Below are positions 26,101 to 41,100 of a stretch of DNA of 64,000 nucleotides, in pieces. The position numbers were made by a program, and so were the translations under genes. The notes under the pieces are model-generated. The model was not told the origin of the DNA. It did not search any database and was given only the letters and a program-made list of their open reading frames with translations. Source of the stretch: Monarcha castaneiventris obscurior (taxonomy: Eukaryota > Chordata > Aves > Passeriformes > Monarchidae); the NCBI GenBank assembly GCA_026261815.1, contig JAMPIT010000258.1, positions 14,685,501 through 14,749,500 of the forward strand, in the 5' to 3' direction. How positions within the stretch are numbered: position 1 is the first letter of the stretch; each line of letters starts with the position of its first letter.

Positions 26101-29100
26101 AGAATGCATTGCAGTCAGACACAGTCTAAAATTTTTTGTAACTGAAGACTAGAAGCTAAAAGATAAATCTTACATGGGGTTTAATGAAACAGGACGGAGG
26201 ACTGACCTCAGTGGAACTTCTCCAGATTTATACTTATGTACACAAATATATATTAATTTAAAATCCAAATGGATAAATGAAGTGACTCTGGTTTCAAGAC
26301 ATGCAAGGAAAACTCTCTTACGGCTTCTGTAAGACAGCACATTAAAAATTGGATTCCTTTCTGGAATGACTTGCTGTACCCAAAATTTGCTTTAATTTTG
26401 AAGTTTGTCCTAATAATTTTGACAGGTTCATAAATGCTGTAGAGATATACCCCACATATAAATTCAGTACAAAAATGGCTACAAAATGCAGTTCTCTAAA
26501 TCAGATAAATTAGTTTGCAGTGATAATGAAATAAGTCAAAACATATTTTTGATTAGTAAAGCAATTAAGTATAACTCAGGGTAAACAGCGAGGGTAAAAT
26601 TCTTTTCCTAAAATGCTGATCTAAACACAGACTAATGGCATTAGTGTAATTAAATAGAGGGCACAGATGTTTAAGCAGGAAAGGCCACACAACACCATTT
26701 TCAGAGAGAGATTACTCATTAAAGGACGATCATTCTATATTTTTTTACTGACTCTTGAGACAATGATAAAAAGCTTCAGAAATAAATGCATTGGCTCTTG
26801 TCTTGAGATGCACTAATGTAATTTTTTTGAGAAAGAAAGACCTACTGGTTCACCTATGGGCCCAGGTGGTCCAAGGACTGTATTATCTTCGCCTGGGTAA
26901 CCCTAAACCAAAGATAAATATTAAAAAATGTTAACTTGGAAGTTCAATCTCATCTACCACGCACACAAGTCCAAATGCTAATGAAAAGCAGAGAACACAT
27001 TGTGTAGATGCTAAAAGTGAGTAAGATGCTTATGGGTTTAATATAATGGATATGGTAACTCCATTTTAACATTCACCTAAATGTCCCAAAGACATTTAGG
27101 ACTAAAAAAAGCTAAATATTTGCTCTATTCTCAAAGGCAGCTATAAGAAAGAAAAGGATTATTTGAAAAATTTCCATGTAGTCATGTTTTTATTTAATGA
27201 AAAAAAGGATAAACAGGATATTTGACTAGGGGGAAAAAAGAAAACTTCTTCCACTATTTTGAGAAATACACTTTACATAAAGAAAAACAAGTGTACAGAA
27301 GACTCCAACATTAAGCCTGAAATCTATTAAAATTTAAATACAAAAAATCTGCCATCCAAGTTAATAAATAAAAAATTATCTCTTCCAGATGATACCTAGC
27401 AACAGTAATGTAAAGAGAATTACATTTTTAAATAAGATTAAGGACTTTTAAAGTGCATCAAAGTGCTTTTTCAGAAGTGACCAAGCGACCTAGACACCTA
27501 GCTCCCAACAAATTAGTTTTCAGTTATTGTTTCTTATTTCATACAAAACCTGTTTATAACATCAACCACTAAATGCCTATTCACAGAATCTATTGCATAA
27601 CTTGCTTTAGTTTGTATTTCTCTGTCAAGGGCAACTCCAATCCAATCCTTGTGAAGTGAATCCATGTACCTGCCTTCTTGGGGTCACACGGGTTTCAGCA
27701 TACAAATCTGTTTTCAGGATTTGAGACTTGAGAGAACAACAGTAAATTTGACACTAAAATAGCAGTACTGAGGCCACATCCTGTCCCTAACATTTTATAT
27801 TAACCACAGACATTTGTCCATCCTAGTTGGACTTTCAGGCAAACCTGTGGGTGTACTCACAGACTCAGAGTTAAGTAAATATTTAGCTGGTTCTGCACTG
27901 ATTATTTTTGTCAGCAGTGCTTGCTGAGGGCAATGGTGCTATCTGATACAATAGGCTATGTTCTGTACAATGGGTACCCTGTGCTTTAAAACCTCAAACG
28001 TTTTAACAGTATAATTTGGGACTCCGTCTCTGAATGACCCTTTTCCTCACTTTGCATTTCTTTTCATAGTCTCTGACAATACTAACAAATACTGCAAATG
28101 GTGGCTTTTGCTGCTTGCTGTGGAAAACAGTGGGTGTGCAGTAACATTTCCTCCCTTTATAATTTCACAAAACAGGACAGTAAAATCCATGTTCATACCT
28201 TTTCTCCTTTGGGGCCTGGGGGCCCTGAGGGCCCTGGAGCACCCTGGTGACCCTAAAGAAGCAAACCAAACACAAATTATTTTAAAACAAGTAATTAAAG
28301 AAATATAAACTCCAAAATTTTTTTTCTGCTGGCTAATTATTCTAAATCATGTTATGACAACAAAATCAATGGCAGAAAATGTACTGTGTGCAGGAAAAAC
28401 TCTATGCACATTGGGAAACTACAGGTTCTGGCAGGGCTTAAGGCAGGTGATTGGAGCTGGGCTGGTTCTTGCTTGAGGGTTAGGGTCACTGATGGATGTT
28501 TGTGTTTGGAAAAGAGACTGGACAGTCTGCTCTGTAAGAGGATTACTCAATCCATCTGTGATGATTTTCACAGCTATTTTTCAGTGAAAGCCACAATATC
28601 TTTATGTCCTTCAACTAACCTCATTCAATCAGTTTCTGTTACTGAAATGGAAATTGCGTGGCGAGACAGTAAGCAGAGGTGGTGGTGTTTGCTGAGCTTT
28701 CTTTATAATGAATGCCTGTAGTAGTTTTATAGGAACTTTATTCAGAAGGGGTGAGACACATTGGATAAAAAAGGGTTTAAAGCTCATGGTAAAACCCCCC
28801 TCCTAGTGAACTCACAAAAACCAGCCATCCTTGCTTAAGGCTAACATTTCTGAATAGGCAAACATGTCGTATAAACATATGTGAGTATCTGGCTTTCCTG
28901 AAAATGTTTGTGTAGTCTAGATACAGATCCCTAAGATATTTGAAATTAGAGTACCACAGACCTACTTTGGGATGCATGTGTACCTGAATTCAGTAAAAAA
29001 CATACCCCGTAACCTGGAATTCCTGGCTCTCCTTCACGTCCCATTCCTCCTAGGTGTCCCTGTTAAATGCAGTTATCAGTGAGAGAAAAAAGAGCTCTTT

Positions 29101-32100
29101 TGTAAAGTGCTACAACAATGCCTACTTCATAAAGTAAGCACTTGAAAAAAGCTTGAAATATTGACATTTGACACCACAGACAACTTTCTTGTAGGTCCTA
29201 CTTCATTTATTAAAGGATACTGGGCTTTTCATTCTTCTATGGAAAAAATGGTCAACGTTTTCAGTCCTAACCTTACAGTCCTTGTGTGTAATTAAGAACA
29301 AAAGGATCTCAGCTTTGAGAGGTGTGGAAGAACTCTCTAAGTGCTAGTGTGCCAAGAGAAGTGGGGGGTCGTCATCACCTTAGAAAACTGAGTCCTTCTC
29401 TTGAAAATACTGGAGATTAGATAGTAAACTTTGCTTCTGTATTTCATGTGTTCAGGAACACACTGCTGCATTCAGTGGCCACGGGATTGGACTGAGACAG
29501 GGATGTTGCCTCTCTAGTGGGGAGCCTGGATGCTTTGGTGCATGTGCCACACAGTTTGGAGCAAGTTTGGGAAGCTTACAATGAAAGGAGCTAAAAGTTA
29601 ATGGAACAGACTTAATTCAGTTAACTTTGGATAAGATTCCTCTTTGATAGGAATAGTAGTCTTCATCTGAAATGCTTTGTTTCAGCCATGGCTAAGGCTT
29701 ATTGTATGTGTTCTTGGAGCTGGAAAGGTTTATAAGCACCCACAGCAGTGAGGTTGTATGTGGAGTGTGGGACATTCCATGGTGTGCTCTGCCATCCCAC
29801 TCCCCTAACTGTCAGATGACCAAAGCATGAGAGGGCTCCTTCCAGAGGCATGCCCCAGGTTTCTGTCTGGAAAGGTGAACAGGTCTCATTCTGATGCTGA
29901 AAGACCTCCGAGCTCTTAAATAAACATGTTTTGTACTAACCACAGGACCTCGAGTTCCTCTTGAACCTTTGGGACCAATTTTTCCAGGTTGGCCAGAATC
30001 ACCAGCAGGTCCGGTTTCTCCTGGAGGGCCAAGCTGCCCCTTTTCCCCCTGTTGGTGTTATTGTATTAAAAATAATAAGAGATTGACACTAAGGTTCAAA
30101 ATGCAGTTTATGCTTAATCACAATGTGTAACAGCATTATTTAATAGGTATGACATTTACTGTATGTCATTTCCTGTAGCTATTAGAATGTCTGAGCCCAA
30201 AACTCCACAGTATAAAATAGTCTCTGCTAAAGCCTTCCTATTAGTTTTTTGTTTTCTTTTAGCCAAAGCTTAATGTTTTTTAATAGAAGTAGAAACTGTT
30301 CTGAATTGCAGACGCACATCCTGATACAAATTTAAATTTCTTAAGATCTCGCATGTTACTGATTGCAGAATGATGACAGTTCTAATTGCTATGGCTAACA
30401 AGAAAAAAATAGGCTGGAAGCATGACACAAAACAGGGATAGTTCTGGTTCAGTGGAATTTTGTAATGTAAATTTGAGTTTCAGATAAAAGGAAGGGAACT
30501 GGGGAAGATGAAAAATACTACCTTCTTTCCTAAACGGCCCCTCTGACCTGGATTTCCTGGTGCTCCTTCAGGACCCTATAGATTTATTAGAGAGAGAAGA
30601 AGAAATGATTGAGAAAGGCCTGGAAACATGTTTAACTTCTGCTCCAAACTGCATAACTAAGTAGGCTTTTGTAAAGCAGAGGTGGGAGGAAAAATGTCAT
30701 TAACTGTGACTGTATGCAAGTCAGTAGGACTGTTTCAAGTTATAGCAGAAACAAGTGGGCAAGCATCAGGGATTATTTATCAAAGTAGTGGAAATGCACT
30801 GAAAATAGGGGAGAAAAAAAACCCAGTAAGTCTTGTCCACACAGAATATATTACTTAACATATTTGTGAAGATTATTTGTTGCTGTATAAGCTACTTTTT
30901 AAGGAAAATGTAATATTAGTCTCACCCCCAATGAAACACTCAGACAATTGGCTATAGGAAACTGATTTCCATGTTTAGACTAGGATATTATGATCTGCCT
31001 GCATCTCTAAAAATTGTGATGTGAACAGTCCCAGATGCCAGGGAGGATGAAGGGAGAAGAAGGCAGCTCTGCAGCTGCCTTTGGAACGCGTAGAACAGAA
31101 ATGTGAAAAATCCCTCCCTAACCACATCCTCCCAAAAACTGAATTGCCAGACCTGCCTGTCTCACTGAGGCACAGAAGCACTGCTGATGTTGTTTATTGT
31201 ACACAAGTATAATTACATACAGTGTAAATATGCCAGGATTGAGCTGTTTTACAATAATTTCAATGTATGAAACTTTCAATCTTCCCCAGAACTGCCAATT
31301 CCAAATAGAGAGTCAGAGAAAAAAAGAAACAAGACTTGTTCTGCAGCACACTAAGGGTGCCAACAACTGAAAGAACACTTTTTTCTTTCACTAGGAAAGT
31401 AGTTCACTGTGAAGAACCCAGGACCAAAGACAGCAGAATGTAACACGGATGCTTAGAGGACAGAGTGGACAGTGCTCACAGCTGTGAACAGCTGGTGCTC
31501 CAACTAATATTTTGTCAGACCCCACCATCACATAAGAATTACACAGAAGGCAGCCAGAGGACTGCAAATGAGAACATGATGATTTTGGTAAGGGAAGCTG
31601 GTTTGACTTAAGGCTACAATACTTGCTTTGGAAACTGTGCTCCAAAATACTAGTTCTCATGAAGAAGTTGCATACAACTTCATAGACGGATTTTAGCTGC
31701 TAGGAGTGAAGCCAGAACAAACAGGAAAACTGATTTAACCATGTTGATGGTGGATTCTAATGCTTGTCTACTATTTGATCTGTATATGCTTGCTGCCATA
31801 TTGTTTGGAGAAGAGCGATGTGAAGTGAGAGCTCCAGGTTGTGTGGTATGTGTGTCTGGATGACAGGTGGTAAAGAATCACTATTTGCCAAGAGGTCACA
31901 TATTTAAGACAGGAGAAGCATTTGTCTCCTCTCTCTACCAATCCTGAACCACATTTAAAGCTTACTTAAATATGGTCATCTCTAATTACACAGGAAATCA
32001 AAAAAGTCAAAAATAAAGGAAGAAAGAAACATTAAATTTGCTTACTAAAAGCAAATGAGCAAAAAGTCCATTTCAGCCTGAAAACACTTACAGGTATGCC

Positions 32101-35100
32101 CACTATGCCAGGTTCACCAGGAGGCCCAGAAATTCCTGGTAATCCCATCTCTCCTTTTTCACCACCTTCTCCAACAAGTCCCTGGTCTCCAGGGTCTCCC
32201 TAAAACATTAAAAAAAAACAAACCTTAGTCAACCTGCTGCTACAGAATTACTTATTCATAAGAAAACGGAATTCTGAATCCTTGAGTTTGGAGAAAAGCA
32301 CACTAAAACTGATGTGAATCTTACCAGTCAAATTCAGATCAGGCTCCAAGTTAGGGTAAAACCATTTCTATCTCATTCATACACTCCTACAGCCACATTT
32401 TGCCTCATCCATCGCCGAATATATGAGGCTGTTCTCTCTGACATTCCCTGTCCTGGCACCTACACAGTCCCTGGCACAGCACTGATCCAATTCAGGGAGC
32501 AGAGCAGCCTTGGGCTTGCTTTCTCCAGCACTTTAGTCGCCACAGACAAAAGCTGTACTCATGTCTCCAGCTGGGTTTTCTTTGTCAAGCCATTCAACTT
32601 TGCAGCCCTTGCAAGGCAGATATGGACCTAAAAGGTACAGGAAAGCCTGTACTTTACAGGACCTCCGATATTAAAAGTAAGTGCACTCAACTGGGCTCTG
32701 TTGATCTGGTGTTGACCTAGGATAAACGAGGAGGTTTGGGTCCTTAAGCTAATACGAGTACTTTACATCTGCTACAAAAACTTAATGTACCTTTGGGCCA
32801 TCTTTTCCTTGAACACCATCTTCTCCCGGAGGCCCTGGTTCACCCTTTTAGAAAGAAAGAGTTGAAAACAATATTATTGACCAAATTTCTTGACATAGAG
32901 GTATTGTCTTGGAAGAACTCATACTAGTTTTATACACGCTTATTATCTTTTGGACAACTACTTTTTTGTCGTTACAGTTTATTTATCTTCAGTGCCACAG
33001 CCCATGAATATCCAACACAAGAAAACATAAAAGATGATCAGCATTAGAAAAATGAGGCAATATTATGTCCACGTAACACTGGAGATTTAGACTAGCACTG
33101 AGATTTTGTTTGGTTTCAGAGTATATAACAAGTAATTACAGTAAACTCAAAAATAAACCTATTCTGTCTTGAATCTTCCATGTTTATGGGGATAGCTACT
33201 ATATTGGTATGTTTACAGACTTCCTGTAGGGCCATGAAAAACTCATCATTTACCATCAGAAATATTTCAACATTATAATCACAGAATCACACAGAATCAT
33301 CAAGGTTGACAGAAGGCTTCAAGACCATCTAGTCCAATCATCAGCCCAACACCACCACAATCATATTCCCAAGTGCCACAACCAGATGCCTCTCGAACAC
33401 TTCAAGAAGCAGTGACTCTGCCACCTCCCCTGGCAATTTACTCCAATGCCTAACCACTCTTTCAGTGAAAATTTCATTTCTAATATCCAGTCTAAACCTC
33501 TCCTGATACAACTTAAGGCCCTGCATCCTATCACTAGTTTGCCTGCAGAAGAGACTGACCCCCACCTCACTACAGCCTCCTTTCAGGTAGTTGTAGAGAA
33601 CAATGGGCCTCCTTTTCTTCAGGCTAAACAACCCCTGCTCCCTCAGCTCCTTCTCATAGAACTTGTGCTCCACCAGCACCATTGCCCTTCTCTGGACATG
33701 CTCCAGCACCTCAATGTCCTTTTGGAAATGAGACCCAGAACTGGACACAAAGCTCAAGGTGCAGCTCCACCAGTGCCAAGTACAGGGAAAATTCACTGCC
33801 CTGGTCTTGCTGGCCACACTTTTTCTGGCACAGGCCAGGATACCATTGGCCTTCTTGGCCACCCGGGCACATGCTGGCTCATGGTCAGATGCCATTGAGC
33901 AGCACCCCCAAGGTGCTTTCTGCTGAGCAGCTCTCAAGCCACTCTTCTTCAATCAATACTCTAACTTGCTACAGTATTACACTGTTTTATTTTTCTTTAA
34001 AATAATAGGTTATCTGAAAATAGCTTCTTATTGAATTCTTCTGAAATCAAGATTTCTCAACCTGCACTTCATAACATACTTTTCTGTTGTGGAAGAAGAC
34101 TTGCATCCATAGCTTACCCTTAAACCTTGATCACCTGGTTCTCCAGCCTTCCCAGCAGGTCCAGTGTCTCCCTGGGATATCACAAGGAAAATAATTAGAT
34201 TTTAAAGGACAATATTTGTAACAATGACAAGGTTTACAGCTGATGTAATCATCATGATGATAACAGTATTTCTTAATGGTCCATTTCCTGTTTCACTGTC
34301 TACTTGGCTAACAAATCAGATTTCTCTGATTTGCTTTTATGAAAATTGGAAAATTTAAACAGCGTAAGAGAATAATTTCAACATTTACCTTTGTGCCTGG
34401 TTCCCCCTGAAGACCAGGTTCTCCTTCAGGGCCAGGAGGTCCCTGCACGGTACAAGAGCTATTGTTACACGATCACTAGTAGTAATTTTGCAACCACTAA
34501 ATAATACACCCAAAATTGAAGCAGAAGAATGGGATACTGGGAAAGATGAAGGTCTGAAAAATCAAATCAAGACAACACAGTTCTTTGTTCTTTCTAGAGC
34601 CAAACAGAAAAGAAAGGAGGGTATAGAAGGAATTCAGGAAATACTCTGTGGGTCAGAAACATATTGAAGACTCAGCAGTACTACTAAGCCTGCACCTTTC
34701 ACCATAAATTACTGCTGAGCAAGCATCTATCTTCTGTAAATCTGACTGACAAATTCATCTCTGTTTAGGCTTGGAGCCAAGTAGATACAGCCTTTGGATA
34801 ACAAAGCCCTTTTTGGAGGCCTTAGCCCTTAATGAGTTAATGGTATCAGACTGCTTTCTGTAAAGTTTACACATAAAACTTAGTTCTTAATAGTCGGTCT
34901 GGATTTTGGGTGACTGAGGAAGAGCGTTTCTTCAAATAAGCCGGATCCCTACTGTTCTAAGTGAGCTCATCCCTCAGGTACTTCATTATAAATGTGGCCA
35001 ATACAGTCTCTCACATTTTTCTCAATGAAATATTAAAAAAAAGGCAAAAAACAGAAGCAGAAGTTAGCAAGAAGGCTGTCTACAGCTGCTTTCCTTTATC

Positions 35101-38100
35101 TACAGTTTGAAAGAACATATGATTAATGGTGTTTTACTACCTAACTGCAAGGAGAATGGTGCTCCCCCCACAAAAAAAAACCCCAAAACGTTGTTTACTC
35201 AGTTAAACATTTACCTTCTATGACAAATGTCATGAATGTATGTGCAAATACAGTGCTTACAACAGAAAAAGCTACTTCTTTTAGACATTGTTTGATAACA
35301 ACTTTTAAGTAAGAGTCTCAGTAGGTCGTGATATCTAAGTCAGCTGTGAGCAATAAAAATTTTTATAAACATATTATCCAGGCTTAGGCAGTTGTTTGAG
35401 TATTTGTAATTGCTATAAAAGTGATTAAAAGCTCACCTCAAAACCCATTTCTCCAGTAGGGCCAGCATCCCCTGGTTGTCCTCTTGGACCCTGGCATTAA
35501 ACAAAATTTTGGATGCATCATTCAATTAACATTAAATTACATTGTAGAGTGTTCAGTTTGTCTCTTCACAACTCTTTCAGCTGGAATAAAGAAATGTATT
35601 TCATTGTCTTTCCTCCTGAATCCAACAGTGTATCCAAGTCCCACGACGGCATAGAATACCAATCATTGCCAGCCTTGACACACTGAAATAACAGATCTCA
35701 AATAATAGCACAGATGTCTTTTCTTTTAGACCAAAAATAAATTATTATCTGAACTAAGCTCTTCTCTTGACTAACTGAGACTTTGTTTAATTAAGGTTTG
35801 TTAGACTGTCTGGTTTGCTTTGTGGAAAAGCCTACAGTCTGGTATGGAATTAACTGAAAACAACTACTGTTTGTTTCACCATGCATTTAGCAGCATTTGT
35901 ACAGAACGGTCACTGAGGCGTAATAGACTAAAGGCTGGAGCCATCTTAGTAATATTAATAACTATACCATAAGCATTTTATTATAAGCCTTACATGTAAG
36001 TAGTAAAATTACAGGGATCATTTCCCAAAGTGGCACGTTCAAATTCTCTGCACATGTAAGATCTGGGCTCACAGAGTAGAATTTGTGTGCTGGGGAGTAG
36101 AAGTTGCCTGTAACAGCTTACAGCTGATTTTATAGCCACTGTGAATGTATGTCAAGACAAATCAGCCCTCTGGGTATAACCAGTCTTTGAACTTCGAGAA
36201 AGTTCGTATCTATTTACCCCTTTGGGACTCATCTGTGTCTAAAGATATTCTAAATTCAAAACATTTTCTTGATCTACAATTCTCATGTAAAAGAAAGATG
36301 CTGCTTCTATTTATGATAGAAGCCTCTTGAACAAATATTTATTCTATTTTGTTTCACTTCCTCTTACAAACTATGCATATGGTTTTGCTCCTCCTGATGA
36401 CCTGGCAATGACAACGTGAATATTTTCTTCCCTTGTAACAACAATCTAAATTGCATATTGCTGGCAGAATTCCAGCAGATGCATACATATGACCTTTTAT
36501 CTTCATTTAAATATGAACAGCTAAAACTGCAGTTACTTCCCTTTGAGAATTCACTTGGTCTTAAGTTCATTGATTTTCATTTGCAGCAACTCCATAAAAT
36601 TCCACTAGGCAAGTGTCACAAAGCTTCAGTTTGATTCACAAGTATTTCTTCACATTACCATGGAGATAAGGCTGCTGGATCGGCAATGTATCTTTCTCCT
36701 GAGACTTCCAGAAGCCAACAATTTATAGAAGTATGGGGACTCCTTTTAACCATTAACATCAGGTAATTTGCAAAGAAGGGTTTTCCTGAAATGTCTGACA
36801 AGTAGATAAAGTCTGAGTGTAGGTTAGATCAATCCTGTTAATACAAGTAGTTATAATTGCTGATATTTCTCTGCTCCTCCACCAACAGTTAGGGGTTTTC
36901 TGCTCCGTGTAGAGCTAATGACAGGGCCAGAAAACCTCAGCTGCTGGCTTTCACAGAGTGACCAGCTGACAGAGGATGAAGTCAAGCTGCTTGGATGGGC
37001 AGCTAAAAAAAGAGCCCCGCGTTGTGTTGCACAATATCTTCTGTCGTTTTATCACTTCTTTCTAGCTCTGCAGACCATTTTCTGCAGAGATTTTACTCTT
37101 TCAGCACTTGACAGAAAAGATATCCTGTTCACAGGATGAGGTTTTTTTCTGACACTGAATATGTAGTTTCTATGATGATGAGCACAACAGAAATGTAGGC
37201 TGCTCAAGGGTAGGCCACTTAGATTAGGTAAGGCAGACAGACATTCTATTGATATGAAAATTCAGAGTTGAACAGAAAATGGCAGGAATTTGACATATAA
37301 ATCTTTCATTGTAAGGCTCTCATGTGTTGCAACATGAAGATATAATAAATGTAAGAGAGGAAGTAACAGGAATCCAGTGACAACCATTACAAAATACATT
37401 TTCTGTGAAACATTTTGCCATTCCTACAGGTTGGCAGCTCAAGTTAAGCAGGCAATTCTATCCTAAAGAAAATTTACCAAAACAATTGTTGGTGTTTTTC
37501 TAGCCCCTCAAAATGCGTGATTACTTTCTTTATGCATGTCAGTCTATGGATTACTAGAAATAATATTAGAAAAAATACTAAATACTAATAATACTAAAAA
37601 TAATACAATTTTTATCAACACTTCACTTTCGAGATTTAAATTAACTATGTGCAATTTACTGTGCAAAATTATTCTCCAGAAGCAATGTAAACACAAAATT
37701 TTTGACAACTCTATTAGATTTCTGCACCAGAAAATGGCAGCCTTCTCCCGAATCCCACTAAGACAGCATATATTCTTTCACTTATTTATATAATCTAATT
37801 TCCCCCAGAGATGGTGCTGCAATACTATTCCTGTCACGGCTATATCTTGCAGTATATTGCACATACTTGCTGCAGATTCTGCATGATCTTCTGTAACAAT
37901 ATTAGCCACATGAAAGTGAGTGTGGCTTTGACATAGTAACAAGAATCCATCCAGCAGAGGAATGTCTGAGGTTTATTATAGCAGCCTCTTATTGAAAATT
38001 TAACCTGCCAAATAGATGTGGTCCCTGTGCTCCTGAACAACGATCCTAATATTTGCCTAAAAAAACACGACTAAAGTACTGGCACATACATTTCCATAAT

Positions 38101-41100
38101 ACACAACATAGGTATCTACCTCAGTGTGGTGTAAAGCCACATAATAGTGTGATTTATGTTCTGTTATGCTGTTTTATGTTGCGCACCCCTTACTCTAGAG
38201 CTTCCCAACAAGATCAACAGGTTGAACAAGTTACACTAAGCAAGGGAGGCAGATTCCAGCTCTGCAGTTTTGGAACAATCACCCCACAATTCCTACCTAA
38301 CCACAGCTGGCAACAGTGAATCTTGGTAAAATGGAGCTTGAGTTGTCAGGGAGCTTGTATAATACATGGAAAAATTTTGAAGCAGGCATAAGGATCAACT
38401 TACTGGCTCTCCCATTGGTCCCCTGTCTCCTGTGGTTCCTGGAGGCCCAAGCAAACCCTGGAAGATTAAAATGAAATAAAAAATCATTGGAAAAAAGCTG
38501 CTTCATATTCTGAGAACAACCACTTCCTCTTTTGTTTCTGCTCACACAGTAACTAACATAGAAACATCCAAGAAATTTGTGCAGCCTTTTTTTCTGATTG
38601 ACATGCATTGACCTATCACCGGCTTCTGCAGCAGGTGAGGGAGTCTTGAATAAGTTCTTCCTCAGTTTCTTTTACATACAAATGAATCTTAGCTGAGCCA
38701 CCATTTACCAGTTCCTTGTAATTCTCCTTAGAACCATGTGCTGCCTCTATGTCCAAACTGCCCTACAAGCTGTATTTTAGATAATCAGTAAGGTTCACAG
38801 CATACTTTTCTCTCTGCTCAACCCTTCTTATAGCATTTCTATAGGAGTAATACATCAGGATCTTGTCCTTTGCAATAAATGTACTATTTCACATCATTTC
38901 AGCCTAATGAGGTTTTGCTTCATTCATTTCTGTATATATAAATACATCTGAAAGTTCTAGTGAATGAAGAGGAAATGAAAATGTCTTGTATCAAAGGTGA
39001 GAGGCAACAAGCACCTAAATCTGAGCAGAAAAGGCAAGAGAAGTACGGTGACAACCAACGTTTTGAGTTTCAGCTGCAGAACAAAATCACCACCATTATT
39101 GCTTTGTTTCTGCTTTTCTGCTTCCTTCTTTGTTGGAAATCCAGTACAATTTGGACTGCCTGATTAAAAAAAAGCCTCAAATAGAACACATTAGATTTCT
39201 ATTCAAAGCAGCACTAAAAGCAAGAATTTTCTCCTATACATGATATACATTTAACACATTTCTGCATTTATCCCTACATTGATAACACACACCTACCCCA
39301 AAATCTAGCAAACAATTATTGTTCTATGTCACAATGACTTTCATCCCTAAAACTGCAATAAAACTATAAAAAAACCAGAAGAAACTTCTAAGACCGCACT
39401 GTCAACCACGACAGCCATTTCTTCTGCTGCAATTTGCCGTCATGTTGTATTCTGAGGACCATCATCCGTGAAAAGACTGGTCTTTTAGCAGGCTAGATCA
39501 TGTCACACTTGCTCTCACTTCTGTCCCTGGTTCTTTGTATGAATAAATGCAAACTGTCAGAGTCTTCCAGCTGCTCTGAAGTGGATAAACTTCCTCATAC
39601 CCCAGTGTCAAACAAAGGATGAGATTTTCCAGATTTTTTGGGTAGAAGTACTAGTGAATTTCATACTCACAAGTGCACCCTGATCTCCTCTTTCTCCTGG
39701 ATTTCCAGCTTTACCCTGGTTAAAGAGAAATATAAAAGACAATGTAATTGTCTTTTCAAGTAATTTCCAAGCACAGCTCAGGAATCAGTAGTTACTATGT
39801 TAAAGCTTACTACAAAGACTGGCTCCAATACTTACAATGAGCCCAAGAACTCCTTTCTTTCCTGGATCACCTCTTTCTCCCTGATAAATAACAAACAATT
39901 TATGAATTCTACATACATTTGCTTGATAAGCTTCATACAGTTACTGTGAGTTTAAATACTGGGTAACTTCAGAAAGGGTAGATTCAGGCTTAAATGTGCT
40001 CATACTGTATTAAGGAAGCACCTGGAAAAGTAAGAAATTTGCAAATCTCTTGGATTAAATGGAACTCTGTGGCATCTGCCATGATGGGTTGGGGTTTTTT
40101 GTTTGTTTTGTTTTATCTGTTATGGTCTACCTCAGTGTTTTACATGGTACTGAGCAATGCAAGCACTCACCTTAATGCCTTCTGTTCCCAGTTCTCCTGG
40201 AGGACCATCGAGACCTCTTGGCCCCTGAATATTGAACAAGTGATTTGGAATACTAATTATGCATTATTTTAGTTGTCATTATGGAGATGTTACATAAGTT
40301 TTAGGAGAGGAGAAACATTTTGTTAGCACGAAAACCAATTTTCATTGTATGTCAAGTGTGAAACGAAGTTACAAAGAATAAAATAAGTTTCTGCTTTGCT
40401 GAATTATGAATTTAAGAAGAAAGATTTTTTTGAAAAGTATGTTAACAAAACATTCAGTGTCTCTGTTGCAGCCACATGGCAGGCTGATATTTTCTGTTCT
40501 CTTTTTCATCCAGCTTGTACTCATGCAAAAGACACATACTTAGAGGGATTTAGACGAGCAATGTCTATACAGAGTGCTTGCTTTTGAGCATATTATAAGA
40601 TGCATATGCAAAGTTCCATCTTGCCAGTAAGACTCTAAAACAAGCAGATAAAGTTCTTCCATTAGAAAACCAGATTGAGACAAGATTATAAGCTATTTAT
40701 AATTGTGAACTATTGTGCCCTATTGTTAGACTAAAGTGTTTCTGTAAATTGATTTTTATAACCGATAGATGAACAAAGATAACCTGTTACATTTTTGTCA
40801 CATAATATAGCAAATAATTATTGCTAAAATATTCAGAATTTTATTATTTAAGACTGGAAATCTAAATCCATTATCTTACAAGCAAGTGAAAAAACCTTAA
40901 ATAGGTCATGAGCAAAATGGAAAAGAATATTTTATCCATGCTGGTTTAGGAGGTTATTTCCATAATTCCAAAAACCATGACTGTTTAGGTATGGAACATC
41001 AAATTAAAACCAGTTAATAACAACTTAAAACTAATGACCACTTCAAAGGAAGAGCTAGATAAGTATCAAGAAAGGCTTTTTCTAGCAGTGTGCATAGGAA

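Noticed and set aside
33446..33898. 150-codon plus-strand open frame
   Set aside because: It is the antisense shadow of the CR1 ORF2 fragment.
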